Below, piece after piece: positions 21,131 through 34,595 of a DNA stretch of 64,000 nt. The position numbers were made by a program, and so were the translations under genes. The DNA comes from Diphasiastrum complanatum (lineage: Eukaryota; Streptophyta; Lycopodiopsida; Lycopodiales; Lycopodiaceae), in assembly GCA_029204225.1 (NCBI GenBank), contig CM055101.1, positions 6,323,118-6,387,117 of the forward strand, read 5' to 3'. Numbering within the stretch: the first letter of the stretch is position 1; each line of letters opens with the position of its first letter. The notes beneath the pieces were generated by a model. The model saw nothing but the letters and a program-made list of their open reading frames with translations. It had not been told where the DNA came from and did no database searches.

Positions 21131-22440
21131 TCAATAGAAATCGGTGCAAGGAAAGAGCTTTATTATCACCATATGCTTGCTCTTGTGTGTGGGAAAGCTT
21201 CTCGCACTTATCAAGTGACCCAATATAGAAATTTGTTCCATCCTTTTTAGATAGACAAATAACATCAAAACAGGCAACAAGCCACATTTCTTTTTTGCAG
21301 TTTTCGAGTGCACCTAGCTGATAGAGGCCGACCTATTGAGGGGTGTATTTGTTGTTCAAGTTTATGGATGCAATTTTTTTATGATTAAATTGACTGCACG
21401 TGTCCAATGAGTCTATTCACATGTTATGATAGCCATTTGGTAAGTCTTTTCACAGATTGTAGACATCAAACATAGGTCATTTTTTTGGAATTTAGATTCT
21501 TTCCACACGTATTCATCTATGTTTATTACTATTAATCAAATTGTGATCTATTAGGGCAACTATAACACTGTCCAACCAGAGCAACGCTTACCAAACCTAA
21601 GAAAATGACTATAACTAAGAGGTATGTACTTGGATCACACCAATGAAATGTGAAAATTGTTGAGGGTCTCTGCCAATGCTCAGTCTTAGAGCTCTAAGAT
21701 TTTTGGCTACAATTACCAAACTAAAACATCTAACACTTCTAAGTCTAAATTGGTATCAATAATGTTTGTGATAGCTATATTGTCGCCAATATGTTTGTGA
21801 CAACTATATTGTCGCCAATATGTTCTTGCTTAGTCATGCAACTCTATCATTAAGCACAAGAAAAGGTAATAGTGATTTGAAATCTTAAACACACCGATAT
21901 TACCAAAACCTTTAATGTTACTAGATGTCAAACCAAAATCAAAACATCAATTGATAACCAATATCTTTTCACATAACCATCCTTCTATCTTTCCTATCAA
22001 AACATCGGCTAACATCTCACCACATTTCTCAAATAAATTATTCATTTTTGTTACACGTAGGTATGGCACTCTCAATACCATGCATCGCAGTCACACGAGT
22101 CCTATGTCCATGGTCAAGACGAGGACGACACAACCAGATCTAATTCGATGTTTCATTCTAGCACATATGTATGTGCGCTTATCAATTTAGTTGGTAATAT
22201 CTTTATGTACTTGGACCATTAATGTATGGCTATTTTGTTAATCATAAATGTCTTTGATTAGTCTTTAATTGCATGAAATGTAGCATAAATATTTGTAAGT
22301 TTTTTTAATAACAATTATAAACCAATGATTTTGCTTACCGACTACATAAGAAGTGGTGCAAAAAGGCTCCTAGGATTTGATGGAGTCAATTTTTGAATGG
22401 TGCTAGTATATTGGTTCCATTATGTCCTAAAAAACTAATT
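21131..22440 (-). repeat. Block B, copy 3 (inverted, partial)
   Basis: Reverse complement of 12540-13760 and 37740-38930, more diverged. The 67-codon ORF is broken here (21610-21840), with a 28-bp local duplication of TTTGTGACAACTATATTGTCGCCAATATG-type sequence near 21765-21822. Confidence 0.55.
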
Positions 22441-22933
22441 TAATTTTGGTCCCCTCGAAATATGGTCCAAAGCTATGCTGAAAAACTACCTTTTTTTCTA
22501 CATTGAAGTTCTTGGGATAATTCTGGTTAATCAGATATTCGATAATATCAGAATATAGCGAATTCTCTACGTTGAAGAAAAATAGCTCTTCATCAAGAAA
22601 TCTATTTTGAAGTGGTTCGTTTGGTTTTGAACCATCTTCAAGTCGAGATAGGAAGTTTGCATTGCTATGATGCTTGGGCCACAATTGCTGCATGAGCATT
22701 CTTAATAATGGCTCGACATCTTTGTACTGAACATGACATTTTACAACATTATCATCACCTCGCTTATACAATCTACCACCAACCACCTTAAAATTCCTAC
22801 CTTTCCAAATTGATTGACAACATTGAGATTTGTTAAAATGGTTTGCAAAAGCACCCGTTGTCAAAAAAGTAAATAAATTCTCATACCAAGAATCCATGAT
22901 TGGTTCAAAAGCAAATAAATGTGCATGTAGCAA
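22427..22933 (-). pseudogene. GypG two-part pol linker, longest open copy
   Basis: A 168-codon open frame on the minus strand: HAHLFAFEPIMDSWYENLFTF and LYKRGDDNVV (first linker), then NANFLSRLEDGSKPNEP and FLDEELFFFNVENSLYSDII (second linker). Both halves resemble the RNase H-integrase spacer of Ty3/gypsy pol, which normally occurs once. Other copies have a frameshift between the halves; this one does not. No integrase follows. Confidence 0.65.
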
Positions 22934-22935
22934 CT

Positions 22936-23265
22936 ATTGAGAATGCCCAAGTAGCAACTGTGGCCCAAGCATCATACCAATGCAAACTTCTATCTCGACT
23001 TGAAGATGGTTCAAAACCAATGAACCACTTGAAGATAGATCTCTTGATGAAGAGCTATTTTTCTTCAACGTAGAGAATTCGCTATATTCTGATATCATCG
23101 AATATCTGATTAACCATAACTATCCCAAGAAATTCAATGCAGAAAAAAAGGTAGATTTTCAGCATAAGATTGGACCTTATTCTGATGAGACAAAAATTGA
23201 ATTAGGTTTTTAGGACATAATGGAACCAATATATTGGCTCCATTCAGAAATTGACTCCATCAATT
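22936..23265 (+). pseudogene. Gypsy linker fragment in inverted orientation to its neighbour
   Basis: It repeats, head to head, the segment 22440-22720 (FLSRLEDGSKPMNHLK, LDEELFFFNVENSLYSDII). With the preceding entry it forms a large imperfect palindrome with almost no spacer at about 22935. Confidence 0.65.
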
Positions 23266-23850
23266 TCTATGGTGAGAATGAAGCTCTTCCCTAACATACG
23301 GTACTATTTAACTATGCTATGTGCCATTTTAGAATTCACTAAATAGGGAACAAGGATGTCTAGGCCTTTTCATTTGTCTACTTGGCTCAAGAACCCTAAC
23401 ATCATTTTAAGGAAGGAGTGTTTATCTAAGCCTTGTTGACATGTGATATTATTAGTGTACTTTTTATAATCTGCTCATACATGTTGCCATCTCTTGATAT
23501 AACACAAAATGTAATATTATCATTGGTTGGAGATCAAGGCATTATTAGTCATAGGTAGGCTATGATAGATTAATGATATACAATGCATGGTGAAGAGTAA
23601 TTCATGGTTAACATGAGCACATGCTTTCAATTAAGTTATTATCCATAACTCCATGCTACAATATAGTGTCCACAACTTTGAATGATTACTACATGAATGG
23701 GATTTTTAGTGAGGTTGTTTTTCATGACATTGAATTCACCTACTTTAGATATTAAATATGATGGGCTTTCTAGATTTAAGAGCCATGGGTCTAAGTGCAG
23801 TAGCACAAGGGAATAAGATCCGATGTAAAAATCAATTTTTTTTTTTTAAT
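23266..23850 (+). repeat. Block B, copy 4 (3' part only)
   Basis: Matches 13725-14170 and 38895-39460. The 67-codon ORF part is missing. It leads directly into the S1-type gene's upstream region. Confidence 0.55.
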
Positions 23851-24290
23851 TGGCCAAGGCTATTATGGGCTTTACGGGCATAATGCCCTTCAGCATGAGG
23901 ATGAATGCAATTGTGTGTGTGTTTAAATCATGACAATAGTAATTTTGGAAGCAATTAAAGATGCATAATTGAATCATTATATTAGTGTAAAGAACGCAAG
24001 TAAACACAAAGAAATACAAATTAAAAACCGATACTTTGATCTTTGATGTACTTTTCCCGCTAATCCCATTTAGTGGCGAAAGTAGCAGGAACTAAGAATT
24101 AGTGCGTTCTAATTCGAATATATAAGTACTCCCGCTGTTACTGGTTTGAGGGGGGAATTATGAAGAGGTATTTTCTTGTTCGGTTAATTTAGAATTCAGC
24201 AACGTCGCGTTTGGGTTTGAATTGTTTTCCTCCAGCTAGTGTCGTCTCTAGGGCGGAACTACAACCCATCGTGACATACACTAGTGTCTT
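23851..24290 (+). promoter_or_regulatory. Upstream region of the intact S1-type gene
   Basis: A 440-bp segment shared with 14186-14650, containing a (GT) short run and no credible ORF. It is the likely promoter-bearing flank. Confidence 0.4.
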
Positions 24291-24296
24291 TATAAA
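24291..24296 (+). promoter_or_regulatory. TATA box of the intact S1-type gene
   Basis: TATAAA followed by a pyrimidine-rich CT/CG leader (24311-24410) before the ATG at 24412. The spacing of 116 bp to the ATG is longer than at the truncated copy because the CT tract has expanded. Confidence 0.55.
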
Positions 24297-24362
24297 GCAA
24301 GTAGAAAGCTCGCTCTCTCTCTCTTTCTCTGGCCCGCTCGCTCGCTCGCTCTCTCGCTCTCT

Positions 24363-24398
<36 letters not shown>

Positions 24399-24411
24399 TC
24401 TCTCTTTCTCT

Positions 24412-25857
<1,446 letters not shown>

Positions 25858-27640
25858 TACACAAGTCGATTGTTAACGATGCAAAGGTGATCTTCAACTT
25901 TGTGATATTATTTTTGTGCAGTTAACTTTACAACAGTTGTTTTTTTTGTCCTCAACGTGCTTTAGGTAGATATTGTACCTTTCAATGTTCAATGTTCAAA
26001 TTCTGAGGTAAGCCACGGTAAAATTCAGAAAGCCCAGTACAATCAAGGTTAACATCACTATTAGCATATGGAGTAAACACTACAGCCTGTTTAGTACATC
26101 CTCTGCACATTGAAAATTCTTATTTCTAAACTATTTCACCGGCAATGCTATTCTAACTTTTTATCTGTCTCTGTACGTAGTTCAACCTGGCATATAATTA
26201 GGTTGTAATATCTCACCTGTACTTGTTTGGCAGGTCTGATCACTACTATGATTGGATTTACGCCTTGAGTGAAGGAGTACTGATCCGGATAATTGAACAA
26301 ATGATTAGGTATGCAGAATTCTAAAAACATGAGATTCCTGTTTAGGTGTTGGGATTCATTTGTCTTCTCATAATAAAACAATAACCTTATGGTATCATAC
26401 CACAAAGGCCTTTCCATGATGGTCAAACTGTGTATTGAAAAAGGAAAAATTATCCAGTACAATTTTATGTCTTATCTTCCAGATTCAAACAAATGCATTT
26501 ATTAGGTTGGTAGTTATTGGTAAGTTAAGTTATGGCGAGATTCATTTGTTTCTTTTAACATTTTAACTTGCAAGAGGTTACACTATCACATCACCTACCA
26601 CAAAATTAGTTTAACATTTTTTACAATTGTAGAATTAAGATTGCGAATTAAGATTGCACATAATGGGTGATTTTTATGTGATGATAGTTTCTTACAATGA
26701 GTTTAATTTCTGGCCACAAAATGTGTTCATCATCTTGGAATTTTGCAGTTGGCAATTATCCTCAAATATTCACAACTAGTATTCACAACAGTCATGATAA
26801 GTAATCATAATATTTTAGTAGTCACAATCAATATTCACGAGTATTCATGATCAATATTTATAATAATGACAAATAGTATTCACAATAATCACGATTAATA
26901 TTCAAGCTATTCGCTTTTTAGTATTCGCAAATTTAGATAATCTTTGCCAACCATTAATAAGGCAGACTACAAGACACATCTTTGGAAACTTCATCAATTC
27001 TTCATCCAATATATGAAAAGCATCTTGTATACACCCTTAAAAAGAAGACACTATCATAAATAATAGAAATACATTTTCAAAGAAATCGATTGTCATATTT
27101 CTCGATTCAAGCATCCAAGAGCACAATAAGAACAACATTGTGGAATCAAGCATGCACCAACGAAAAAAATGTGTTCACTTTAATTCATGCATGTAGGCTA
27201 CGTTCTTGTTTTCATGAATGCAGACTCACATCCATGTTGGATAATTGAGCCCTCCACCAATATCTAAATCTAATTGTGAGATTGGAATATATCCAAATTC
27301 ACAAATCTTATTTGAAAAGTCAATAATTTCATTGGGTAAAGCTTATAATAAACATAACACAATCAAGTCAAGGGCTCCATATAAATAAAATATGAAGTTC
27401 AAAGAACCTGTAAATACTTACCATCACATAGACCAATGATAAGGCCATGCACCTTGGAGATAATTGCAAATACTCCTTGAAAGTCCTTTTGTTACATAGA
27501 CTTGGATACCCATTATTGAACCTCCCATCTTTGCTGAAAAAAAATAAAACAGAGGAATTCCAGTAAAGCCATGTCAAAAACACGGGACAAGTATCATTTA
27601 AGTATGGATTTTGATCACAAAACCATTTAGGCTAATGTCA
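25858..27640 (+). repeat. 3' flank of the intact S1-type gene
   Basis: It is shared with 15290-16165 and, inverted, 1985-3692. It includes the minus-strand ORF 26148-26462, the AT-rich TATTCACAA-type short repeats at 26755-26930, and CopB LTR-like sequence towards 27360-27640. No gene is recognised. Confidence 0.5.
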
Positions 27641-28062
27641 ATATTGTTTTTGTTCTGTTTTTAGAGATCTTCTTGGAATTAATTTTTGCTCTTCAATCTG
27701 AAGATACTCTATGTATGAATCCGGTCCTGTATGCAACTCGGCGAATGTTTGTTTCAAGAGAGAAATAAGTTATCAAGTCTGATTACGAAATTGCCTTCTT
27801 CTTCACCAAATTTGCAGAAATGAACAATTTTTAATGTTTTCTCTGATTTCTCAGATCCAAATGGATTTTAAGAATTGTGATTTCTATGGCTTCCATTGCT
27901 CAAAAATCAAATTGGATTTCAAACAAGCAAAACCACTCAAATCAAGCAAAATAGCTCCCAATCTAACCCGAACATGCAATTTTACCCCTATGAATGCCAA
28001 AACAACATGCCTAAATTCAAGCTAACATCCATCCAAACACGCTACAGAATGAAAAATTTGTG
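27641..28062 (-). mobile_element. AthL leader, inverted copy
   Basis: Reverse complement of 1133-1550. The ORFs 27834-28093 on the plus strand are shadows; the same sequence is non-coding in the other copy. Confidence 0.5.
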
Positions 28063-28064
28063 GA

Positions 28065-28084
28065 GCTCCCCGACAACGCCACCA
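28065..28084 (-). other. Primer-binding site, Athila/Tat type (inverted copy)
   Basis: On the minus strand TGGTGGCGTTGTCGGGGAGC, 4 bp beyond the LTR end. Closer to the plant Athila consensus than the 1113 copy. Confidence 0.7.
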
Positions 28085-28088
28085 AAAT

Positions 28089-28742
28089 TGTAGTGAGATA
28101 TTTCTTATCCTAGCCTCAACCCTAGATCCAAGCACAGAAGCATCAAGGAGACGAGATTAGTTGTCACACGGAGGTTCATTCCTATGAGATCGATAACATA
28201 TTCCAAAATCCAACATGTGCACATTAACACTACATCCATTAACCCTAATCCACAATGATAGAAACTTGCCCCTCTCTCTCCTCTTCTCTCTCACAAAAGC
28301 ATAAGAACATTCAATCCCAATAAACATCAAATCCAACAATTAGCAAATACAAAGAAAGCATGAGAGATTGAGAAAGAGAGATAGAGAGCAAGGACATTCT
28401 TGATGCATTCCATAAGAGGGCCAACCTCTTTGTATTGAAATGAAGAGAGAACATGTACAATGATTCGAAACTACCACTTAGATAATGGATTGGAGGGTCT
28501 TCGCCTCAATTCCTATTGGCCAATTCCTACCTCCCTGACTACTCAAATTTAAAATGAGCGGGAACCCATTCATTAATTGGAGGAACCCAATTTAAAAACC
28601 AATTTTGGTTGGAACCCCTCTTTTATTCACTAATTTGACTTTTGGGCACTCTGACATTGGAATTCCCACAAAAAGGCCTAGAGTCCTTTTATTAACTTTC
28701 TAATTAATCAAATCTCTATGTGATCATCGGGTTGCAACTACA
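28089..28742 (-). mobile_element. AthL LTR, inverted copy (654 bp)
   Basis: It has the perfect terminal pair TGTAGT...ACTACA and the same length as 455-1108. Sequence around its start (a CTCTCACTTATT stretch on the plus strand) matches the other two copies, and the gag piece lies just beyond. Confidence 0.7.
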
Positions 28743-28749
28743 CACGTAG

Positions 28750-29085
28750 GGTGCCAAATCCCTCTCACTTATTAACTAGGGTTAGGGTTGCCTTGGGACC
28801 GAATATTATCCAACACCTTGGAAGCTTGAGGATGAAAAAATGGACATTATTAGTGATTCGTCTTTATCACTCTCCTATGATGTTGGCTGGATTTTATTCT
28901 GCTCTTTTCGTCTTAAAGCACCCGGAAACAAGTACTCTTTCTTGCCACAAAAGTTGCACTTTAGCTTGGATTTGTCTTTCTTGGTTTTTGTTGTTGATGA
29001 AGATAATTGTTGATCATCACCATCCTTTTTTAGATGCTCGGCCTTCTTTGTGAATGTACCTTTTTTTATTTCCATGGATGAAAAG
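28750..29085 (-). pseudogene. Retroelement gag fragment with zinc knuckle, inverted copy
   Basis: The minus-strand frame (ORF 29075-28875) reads KKGTFTKKAEHLKKDGDDQQLSSST then CNFCGKKEYL. The knuckle's His is replaced by Tyr and a frameshift follows. Same position next to the AthL LTR as the plus-strand copies. Confidence 0.6.
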
Positions 29086-29089
29086 TGCT

Positions 29090-29900
29090 TCTTCTCGGGG
29101 GTTAGTTAGTCAATATTGTTTCAAACTAGATTGCTAACTCTGTTTGCAACTATAACTTTCAAGTAACGATGGGACAACTGAGGTTTAGATTGTGCCATAT
29201 TTAGTAGATTCCATATGGGCTAAATTATTCGGTTGCCTAGTAGCCTTCTGTATCATCTTTGACACTAGTTAACCCTATTGTACAACTTGCAAAACAAGAC
29301 ATTGTTCCTACACTAGAGATTGTCATGAAGGATATTAAAATTTAACGTGTAGAGATTGATGGAGTGCAGGTGTTAATATTATGTCTAAACATATGCATAA
29401 GAAGTCGAATAATATATTTTTGTAACAGAGTCAGCTAGCGAATCATTGGAAAACCATACTTGAGATTCTCTGGCGGGAAAAATTCGCATAAGTTCTAATT
29501 CAAGTTACAAGATTGCAATTATTATTGATTTTTGTGGTTATTAGAGTACCAGTTGGATCGAATGTTTATCCATTGTTATTGGGGTAGCTGCATGCTACTA
29601 AATCTGTGTATGATTGGGCCACTGGTGTGGTTAGTATTCCAGTGGAGGGGCATAAAACATGGTTGCAAACACATAAGGAAAGAATCGATTTAAAAATCCA
29701 TCTGGTTGGTGTTGAAATGGTCAAAGAGTTACTATTTATCCTAATGATAGAGGAATTAGAAAAAAACTTGCATCTTACTAGTCTCTTCCCAAATTGAATT
29801 ATATACCAGTGGGGGAGGCACATTTGTCAACAATGTTCGAAGAAAGAAAGAGGAATCGATAGTAATAAAGTCAAAATTGTCAGATGCACTAATCGATGTC
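29090..29900 (+). pseudogene. GypG gypsy protease region, copy 2
   Basis: Collinear with 16390-17165. The best part, 29580-29815, is open: VYDWATGVVSIPVEGHKTW and LQTHKERIDLKIHLVGVE, the stretch after the retropepsin active site. The upstream half carries many stops. Confidence 0.6.
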
Positions 29901-30170
29901 TACTGAAAAATATTTCTTTTAATGTATGATTACGCCTATCAAAATTCAATCAAAGTTGTAGTGACAATCGTCAAGCTTGAACCTTTTAGTAATTAACTTC
30001 AAAATCATTAGTACTAAAAGCAATTTTGTAGACAAACAATTATAGAGTGTAAACAATGTATGGAATATTGGAAATGGTCGAAACATTCGACAATTCAGAC
30101 TCGATGATAAGAGATTTATAACACATAAGTACCTTCAAAAAAGCATGCATACATTCCGACATAATATTGA
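29901..30170. other. Unassigned AT-rich stretch
   Basis: I see no gene, repeat partner or motif in these 270 bp, which separate the gypsy protease piece from copia pol. Confidence 0.3.
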
Positions 30171-31812
30171 ATGCAACAAGAAGGTACCAAAAAAACACTC
30201 CAAGAAGATCCACGATTGAAAGAAGAGCACCTGTCCAATTTGTGCCTGACAGTCCAGCCCCTATATTAGAGGAATTTTGTGGATTTGGCGAAGAACCTCA
30301 AACATATGAGGAAGCTATCAGCTGTCCAGATAAGGACAAGTGGATTAAAGTGATGGAGGACGAGATGAATTCCATGGAGCAGAACAATGTCTGGAATCTG
30401 GAGCCATTACCAATAGACAGGAAGACTGTGAAGTGCAAATGGGTTTTCAAGTACAAGTATGGACCTGATGGCAACGTATCAAAATACAAGGCCAGATTGA
30501 TGGCAAAAGGTTTCTCTTAGAAGTATGGTGTTGAGCATACTGAGACCTTTTCTTCAGTCGTAAAGCATTCGTCCTTACGCCTATTTTTGCAAATGCAGTA
30601 GCATACAGTCTCAAGATCCACATAGTGGATGAAAAGACCGCCTTCCTACACGATGAGTTGAATGAAGAGGTCTATATCGGCCAACCTCTAGGATTCATCT
30701 GCTCACACTTTGCTAACTACGCCTGCCGAATGCAAAGAAGCATATACATACTGAAGCAATCTGCCATGCAGTGGTATAAGAAGAAGGATCGCACTCTTAG
30801 ATCCTTAGGATCTCAACTATTGATGGCTGACTACAATGTCTATACGAAGGTCACAGATGGGAAAATCATAATCATAGCAGTCTACGTGGATGACACTTTG
30901 ATCCTGACCAGAAGCGACGAGCTTATTGCTCAGGTGAACCATGATATTTCACAACATTTTGAAATATTAGACCTAGGGAAAGAAAGATGCTACCTAGGAT
31001 TGCAGGTTGACAGAGATCTTGACGGAGGCAAGCTGTATCTTCACTTAGTCAAGATACATTCAGAAAATCATTGATGATTTTCAAATGACTGACTGCAAGG
31101 GAGCCAATACACCCATGGTAGCGGGAACGATTTTGACCAAGCAAGAGTACCCGTAGAACGCAAAAGAGCAAAAAGACATGCACAATGTGCCCTACAGGAG
31201 GTTAATCAGGTCGCTCCTGTACTTGACAGATAATACACACCCTGACATTGCTTATGCAATTTTCAGAATGAGCCAATTTAATACTAATCCAGGCCCTATG
31301 CACTGGAAGATATCCAAGAGAATTCTGCAATACCTTCAACAGACAAAAGATTATGGGCTATGTTTCTCTCAGCATGAAGGATTCCAAATCAAATCCTACA
31401 GCGATGCAAGTTGGGCATCCCTGAAAAATGACTGCAAGAGTGTCTCAGGTGGATGCACAATAACAGCCGGTACAGTTGTGATATGGATAGTAGATTGTAA
31501 CTGTGCAATCATCTTGCGAAGCAGAGTATGTTGCAGTAGCCAAGATGGCAAACGAGCTTACATGGCTCAAGCAGTTCCTTGATGGACTGGGAGAGAACTC
31601 CAACGAGCTGCTGCTACTCTTCATGGACAATACATCTGCCATTCATCTGAAGAAGGATCCAGTGTTTCATTCCAGGACGAAACACATTGCTATGAGATAT
31701 CATCTGATAAGAGATCTAGTTGAGAAAGACAGGCTGAAGACCGAGTTTATTCCAACGAAGCAGATGGTGGCTGATATTTTTACAAAGCCTCTTGACAAGG
31801 TGATTTTTTAGA
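30171..31812 (+). pseudogene. CopA copia reverse transcriptase and RNase H, fuller copy
   Basis: Frames in order: TPRRSTIERRAPVQF linker, RT start (EAISCPDKDKWIK, WNLEPLP, CKWVFKYKY, YKARLMAKGF) to a stop at 30520; a middle part from 30625 (MDEKTAFLHDEL with the first catalytic Asp region, then AVYVDDTLIL and YLGLQV); RNase H 31178-31582 (RSLLYLTDNTHPDIAYA, YSDASWAS) and 31503-31811 (SCEAEYVAVA, ADIFTKPL). It would copy RNA to cDNA and degrade the RNA strand. At least three frame breaks make it inactive. Confidence 0.9.
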
Positions 31813-31861
31813 AGCAGCGCACAAGCTTAGGAATCAAAAAAATATTAGCTTTGAGAGGGAG

Positions 31862-32717
31862 CTGAAGAAACCAAGAGTTTCTATAGAGAGATAACTATTA
31901 AATCTCTCAAGGTATATACAATTTATCATTGATATGCATCTTCTTTTCTTTAAATCTATCATCATAGCATGAATAAATTGTATGTCATAATTTTAATAAT
32001 TTTTGTTGAATATCTGCAGTGTGTACAACAAAAGGATGCTTTTAGTTGTGCTTGGTTCGTCTTGTACAATACAAAGTTCTTTTTCGAGTGGTACAATCTA
32101 CAAGTCGATGTAGATATTGAAAATGTAAAATTTTGTTCGAAGGTGCCCTTAAAATCCGGAAGGTGTCATTTTGGCCTAAACCAAAGGTGCCCTTGAAAAA
32201 GTGACACTACTCTTAAAATCACAAAAAGCAAAAAGCGAAGGCCCGCGGCATGAAGGCCAGAGCACAACCGACAGAAGGCGGATGATTCACAGAGGACAAT
32301 GACAGAAAACTGGAATCAGTTTTGTTTAAGACTAATGCATTTCTTTTGATTAGATATTCTAACTTAATCAGTCTCTGGATTGATCACATAAAGGGATCAA
32401 CGAAGGATATACAAAATAATCACGGACACACAAACAGACAATCTGAGATAGTTCCAGAGTGAGTTTACAGATTAGCAATAGCTAGTCGTATCATTCATGA
32501 GAAGCCAACATCTCTTTTGCACCAATGCATTGATCTGGGAAACAGACAACGCTCAAGAATTGTATTGTAAATTCAACTCTGATAATAGAATTAATTTTCT
32601 CAATGTTCAGTTTTATAATGTCTATGATCTGCGATATTAGAATGCATGCTATAAGTAGATAAAGTTCCGCTATTATTTTTATTCAACATTATATGTTGTT
32701 TACAAGTTTGAATTTTA
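31862..32717 (+). mobile_element. CopA LTR, copy 3 (3' LTR of the RT-RNase H piece)
   Basis: It starts TGAAGAAACC right after the purine-rich tract TTTGAGAGGGAGC (31848-31860) and ends at GTTTACAAGTTTGAATTTTA. In this copy much of the CGAAAAAGC array is deleted and another AT-rich segment stands at 31880-32120, shared with 35165-35400. Confidence 0.65.
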
Positions 32718-33050
32718 AGGCACAATGGCCTAAGAGTTTGTCAAAGATTCATGTACTTTGAGAGATGAACCAACAGCAAAATCCCTCATAGATTGCTTGT
32801 GAGAAAATGATTTGAATTAATTTGGTAACTCATGAGGACCCAAAGTGTATATCCATCACTACAAAACATGATCCAAAGTTGCTTGCTCATGCCAAAGAGC
32901 TTTTTCAAATATACAAGGGTGGTGTTTTCGCATGGTCATGAGGTACATGGTGTACAAAGGAACGATATATCAATATACTATTGATGTCACCATTGACGCC
33001 AAACCAATCCATCATCAGAAAACGATCACGAAAAAATAGCTTTTATTACG
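32718..33050 (+). mobile_element. GypG 3' internal region, non-coding
   Basis: Reverse complement of 7976-8242. It starts GGCACAATGGCCTAAGAG at the CopA LTR border and ends at the polypurine tract. No ORF. Confidence 0.5.
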
Positions 33051-33326
33051 GAATGGGGGGTGTATGCATATGTAATTTGTAGAGACAAATTGCCCCTAAG
33101 TAATAAAAGACTTTTCCATCTTCAAAGTCCATATAGTCTTAGATGATGTGAAATTATCAATGATCAATATTCTTTTTGGATATTGTATGAATTTGTTGAC
33201 TCTTCTTTGAGGGTATATATAGGTACTTATGAAAGTCCCTAAAGGACAAGTACAAGAATAAGAAGGCTTCTGGCCTTAAAGACTGGCCTCTCTTTGAGGG
33301 TAAGTGGAGGTACTCAGGAAAATGCC
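33051..33326 (+). mobile_element. GypG polypurine tract and 5' part of LTR
   Basis: AATGGGGGG (33052-33060) then TGTATGCATATG starting at 33061. The LTR breaks off at 33326 where RNase H coding sequence begins (CATGCGGATGCATC), a recombinant junction that lost about 1 kb of LTR and the internal 5' region. Confidence 0.6.
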
Positions 33327-34070
33327 CATGCGGATGCATCTCATATATTAGGGGATTGTGTATTAGCGCAACCTAGAGAGGAAGAGGGGCATAAGCATCC
33401 TATATATCATGCAAGCAAGCAATTGACTCCTGTTGAGAAAAAATATTCAGCAATAGAACATGAAGTGTTAAATTTGATTTTTGCACTTCCAAAGTTTCAA
33501 CATTTTTTTTTGGATAATAAGTTTGTTGTACATATGGATAATCAACTATTCTTCTATATTAGTAATAAACCTGTAATTGTTAAGAGAATTACAAGATGGT
33601 TGATTTTGCTGTAGAAATTTGTTTTTGATCTACGCATTCGACCTGGAAGAGTTGATACTATTGAGGATCAGCTTCCCGTATTCCAACGAGCATGGTTGCG
33701 GAAGGTATTGATGAAATGTCTGATGCGCATTTATTTGATTTGAAACCAATCATAGATTCTTGGTATGGGAATTTATTTACTTTTTTAACAACGGGTGCTT
33801 TTGCAAACCATTTTAAGAAATCTCAATGTTGTCAATCAATTTGGCAAGGTAGGAATTTTCAGGGGGTTGGTGGTAGATTGTATAAGCGAGGCAATGATAA
33901 TGTTGTTAAACATCGTGCTCAGTACAAAGACGGTCAGCCATTATTGAGAATGCCCACGCATCAACTGTGGCCCAAGCATCATACCAATGCAAACTTTCTA
34001 TCTCGACTTGAAGATGGTTCAAAACCAATGAACCACTTGAAGATAGATCTCTTGATTACGGTGCTGATTT
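33327..34070 (+). pseudogene. GypG gypsy RNase H and pol linker, copy 2
   Basis: RNase H: HADASHILGDCVLAQPREEE, HPIYHASKQLTP, EKKYSAIEHEVLNLIFAL, FVVHMDNQLFFYISNK and RITRWLILL, up to a stop at 33612. The linker (33692-34070) has MSDAHLFDLKPIIDSWY and LYKRGNDNVV, then the second-lineage FLSRLEDGSK. One frameshift separates the two. RNase H degrades the RNA strand during reverse transcription. Cut at 34070 by block D. Confidence 0.85.
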
Positions 34071-34359
34071 GGTACCATATTGCAATCATTAAATCAATTA
34101 TTCAATTGAGGTGGGCTTGCACCCTACTCGAGGGTTCCAACACATTGGCAATGATATGGAGTATACTTAAAATATTGGTGTCCCATCTGACTGCAAAATA
34201 ACAAATAACTTCTTGCAGATCTTGAAGATAACGAACCTTTCTCAAAAATGGTCATGGTTGCATTTGTTGACCCTGCTGATATTGCAACGGTCATTGTTGT
34301 TGCATGATGTTGTTGATGATATTGTTGTTGTGTCTATGCAAAGCCCTTTTCATCCATGG
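34071..34359 (+). repeat. Block D, copy 2
   Basis: Matches 10455-10743, including the GTTGTTGATGATATTGTTGTTG stretch. Leads into a short gag piece as before. Confidence 0.5.
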
Positions 34360-34440
34360 AAATAAAAAAGGTACATTCACGAAGAAGGCCGAGCATCTCA
34401 AAAAGGATGGTGATGATCAACAATTATCTTTGTCAACAAT
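34360..34440 (+). pseudogene. Gag fragment stub
   Basis: KKGTFTKKAEHLKKDGDDQQL is kept; the knuckle is lost where hAT-like sequence starts at 34441. The ORF 34304-34660 spans this junction and is chimeric. Confidence 0.55.
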
Positions 34441-34595
34441 AGTGAATATTATGTTATCCTGTTGCATGGGCATGATGTTCCTTCGAGGTGTGGATGCCTC
34501 TCGGGTGGTGATCCAGTGTCGGCAGAGTGGACATATGAGCAGATACGATTGGCCATGGATGAGGTTGGGGCAACGCACGTTGTCCAGGCACATAT
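34441..34595 (+). pseudogene. hAT-type transposase (DUF659-like) fragment
   Basis: The first 60 bp match 50285-50345, the end of the hAT remnant there, and this copy extends it. In two frames it reads FLRGVDAS and then YEQIRLAMDEVGATHVVQ, a pattern found in the DUF659 catalytic region (small residue-rich strand, then helix and VVQ before the second Asp). It is cut at 34596 by a CopA LTR. Joined to the 49.4-kb piece it would show more of the protein. Confidence 0.5.
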
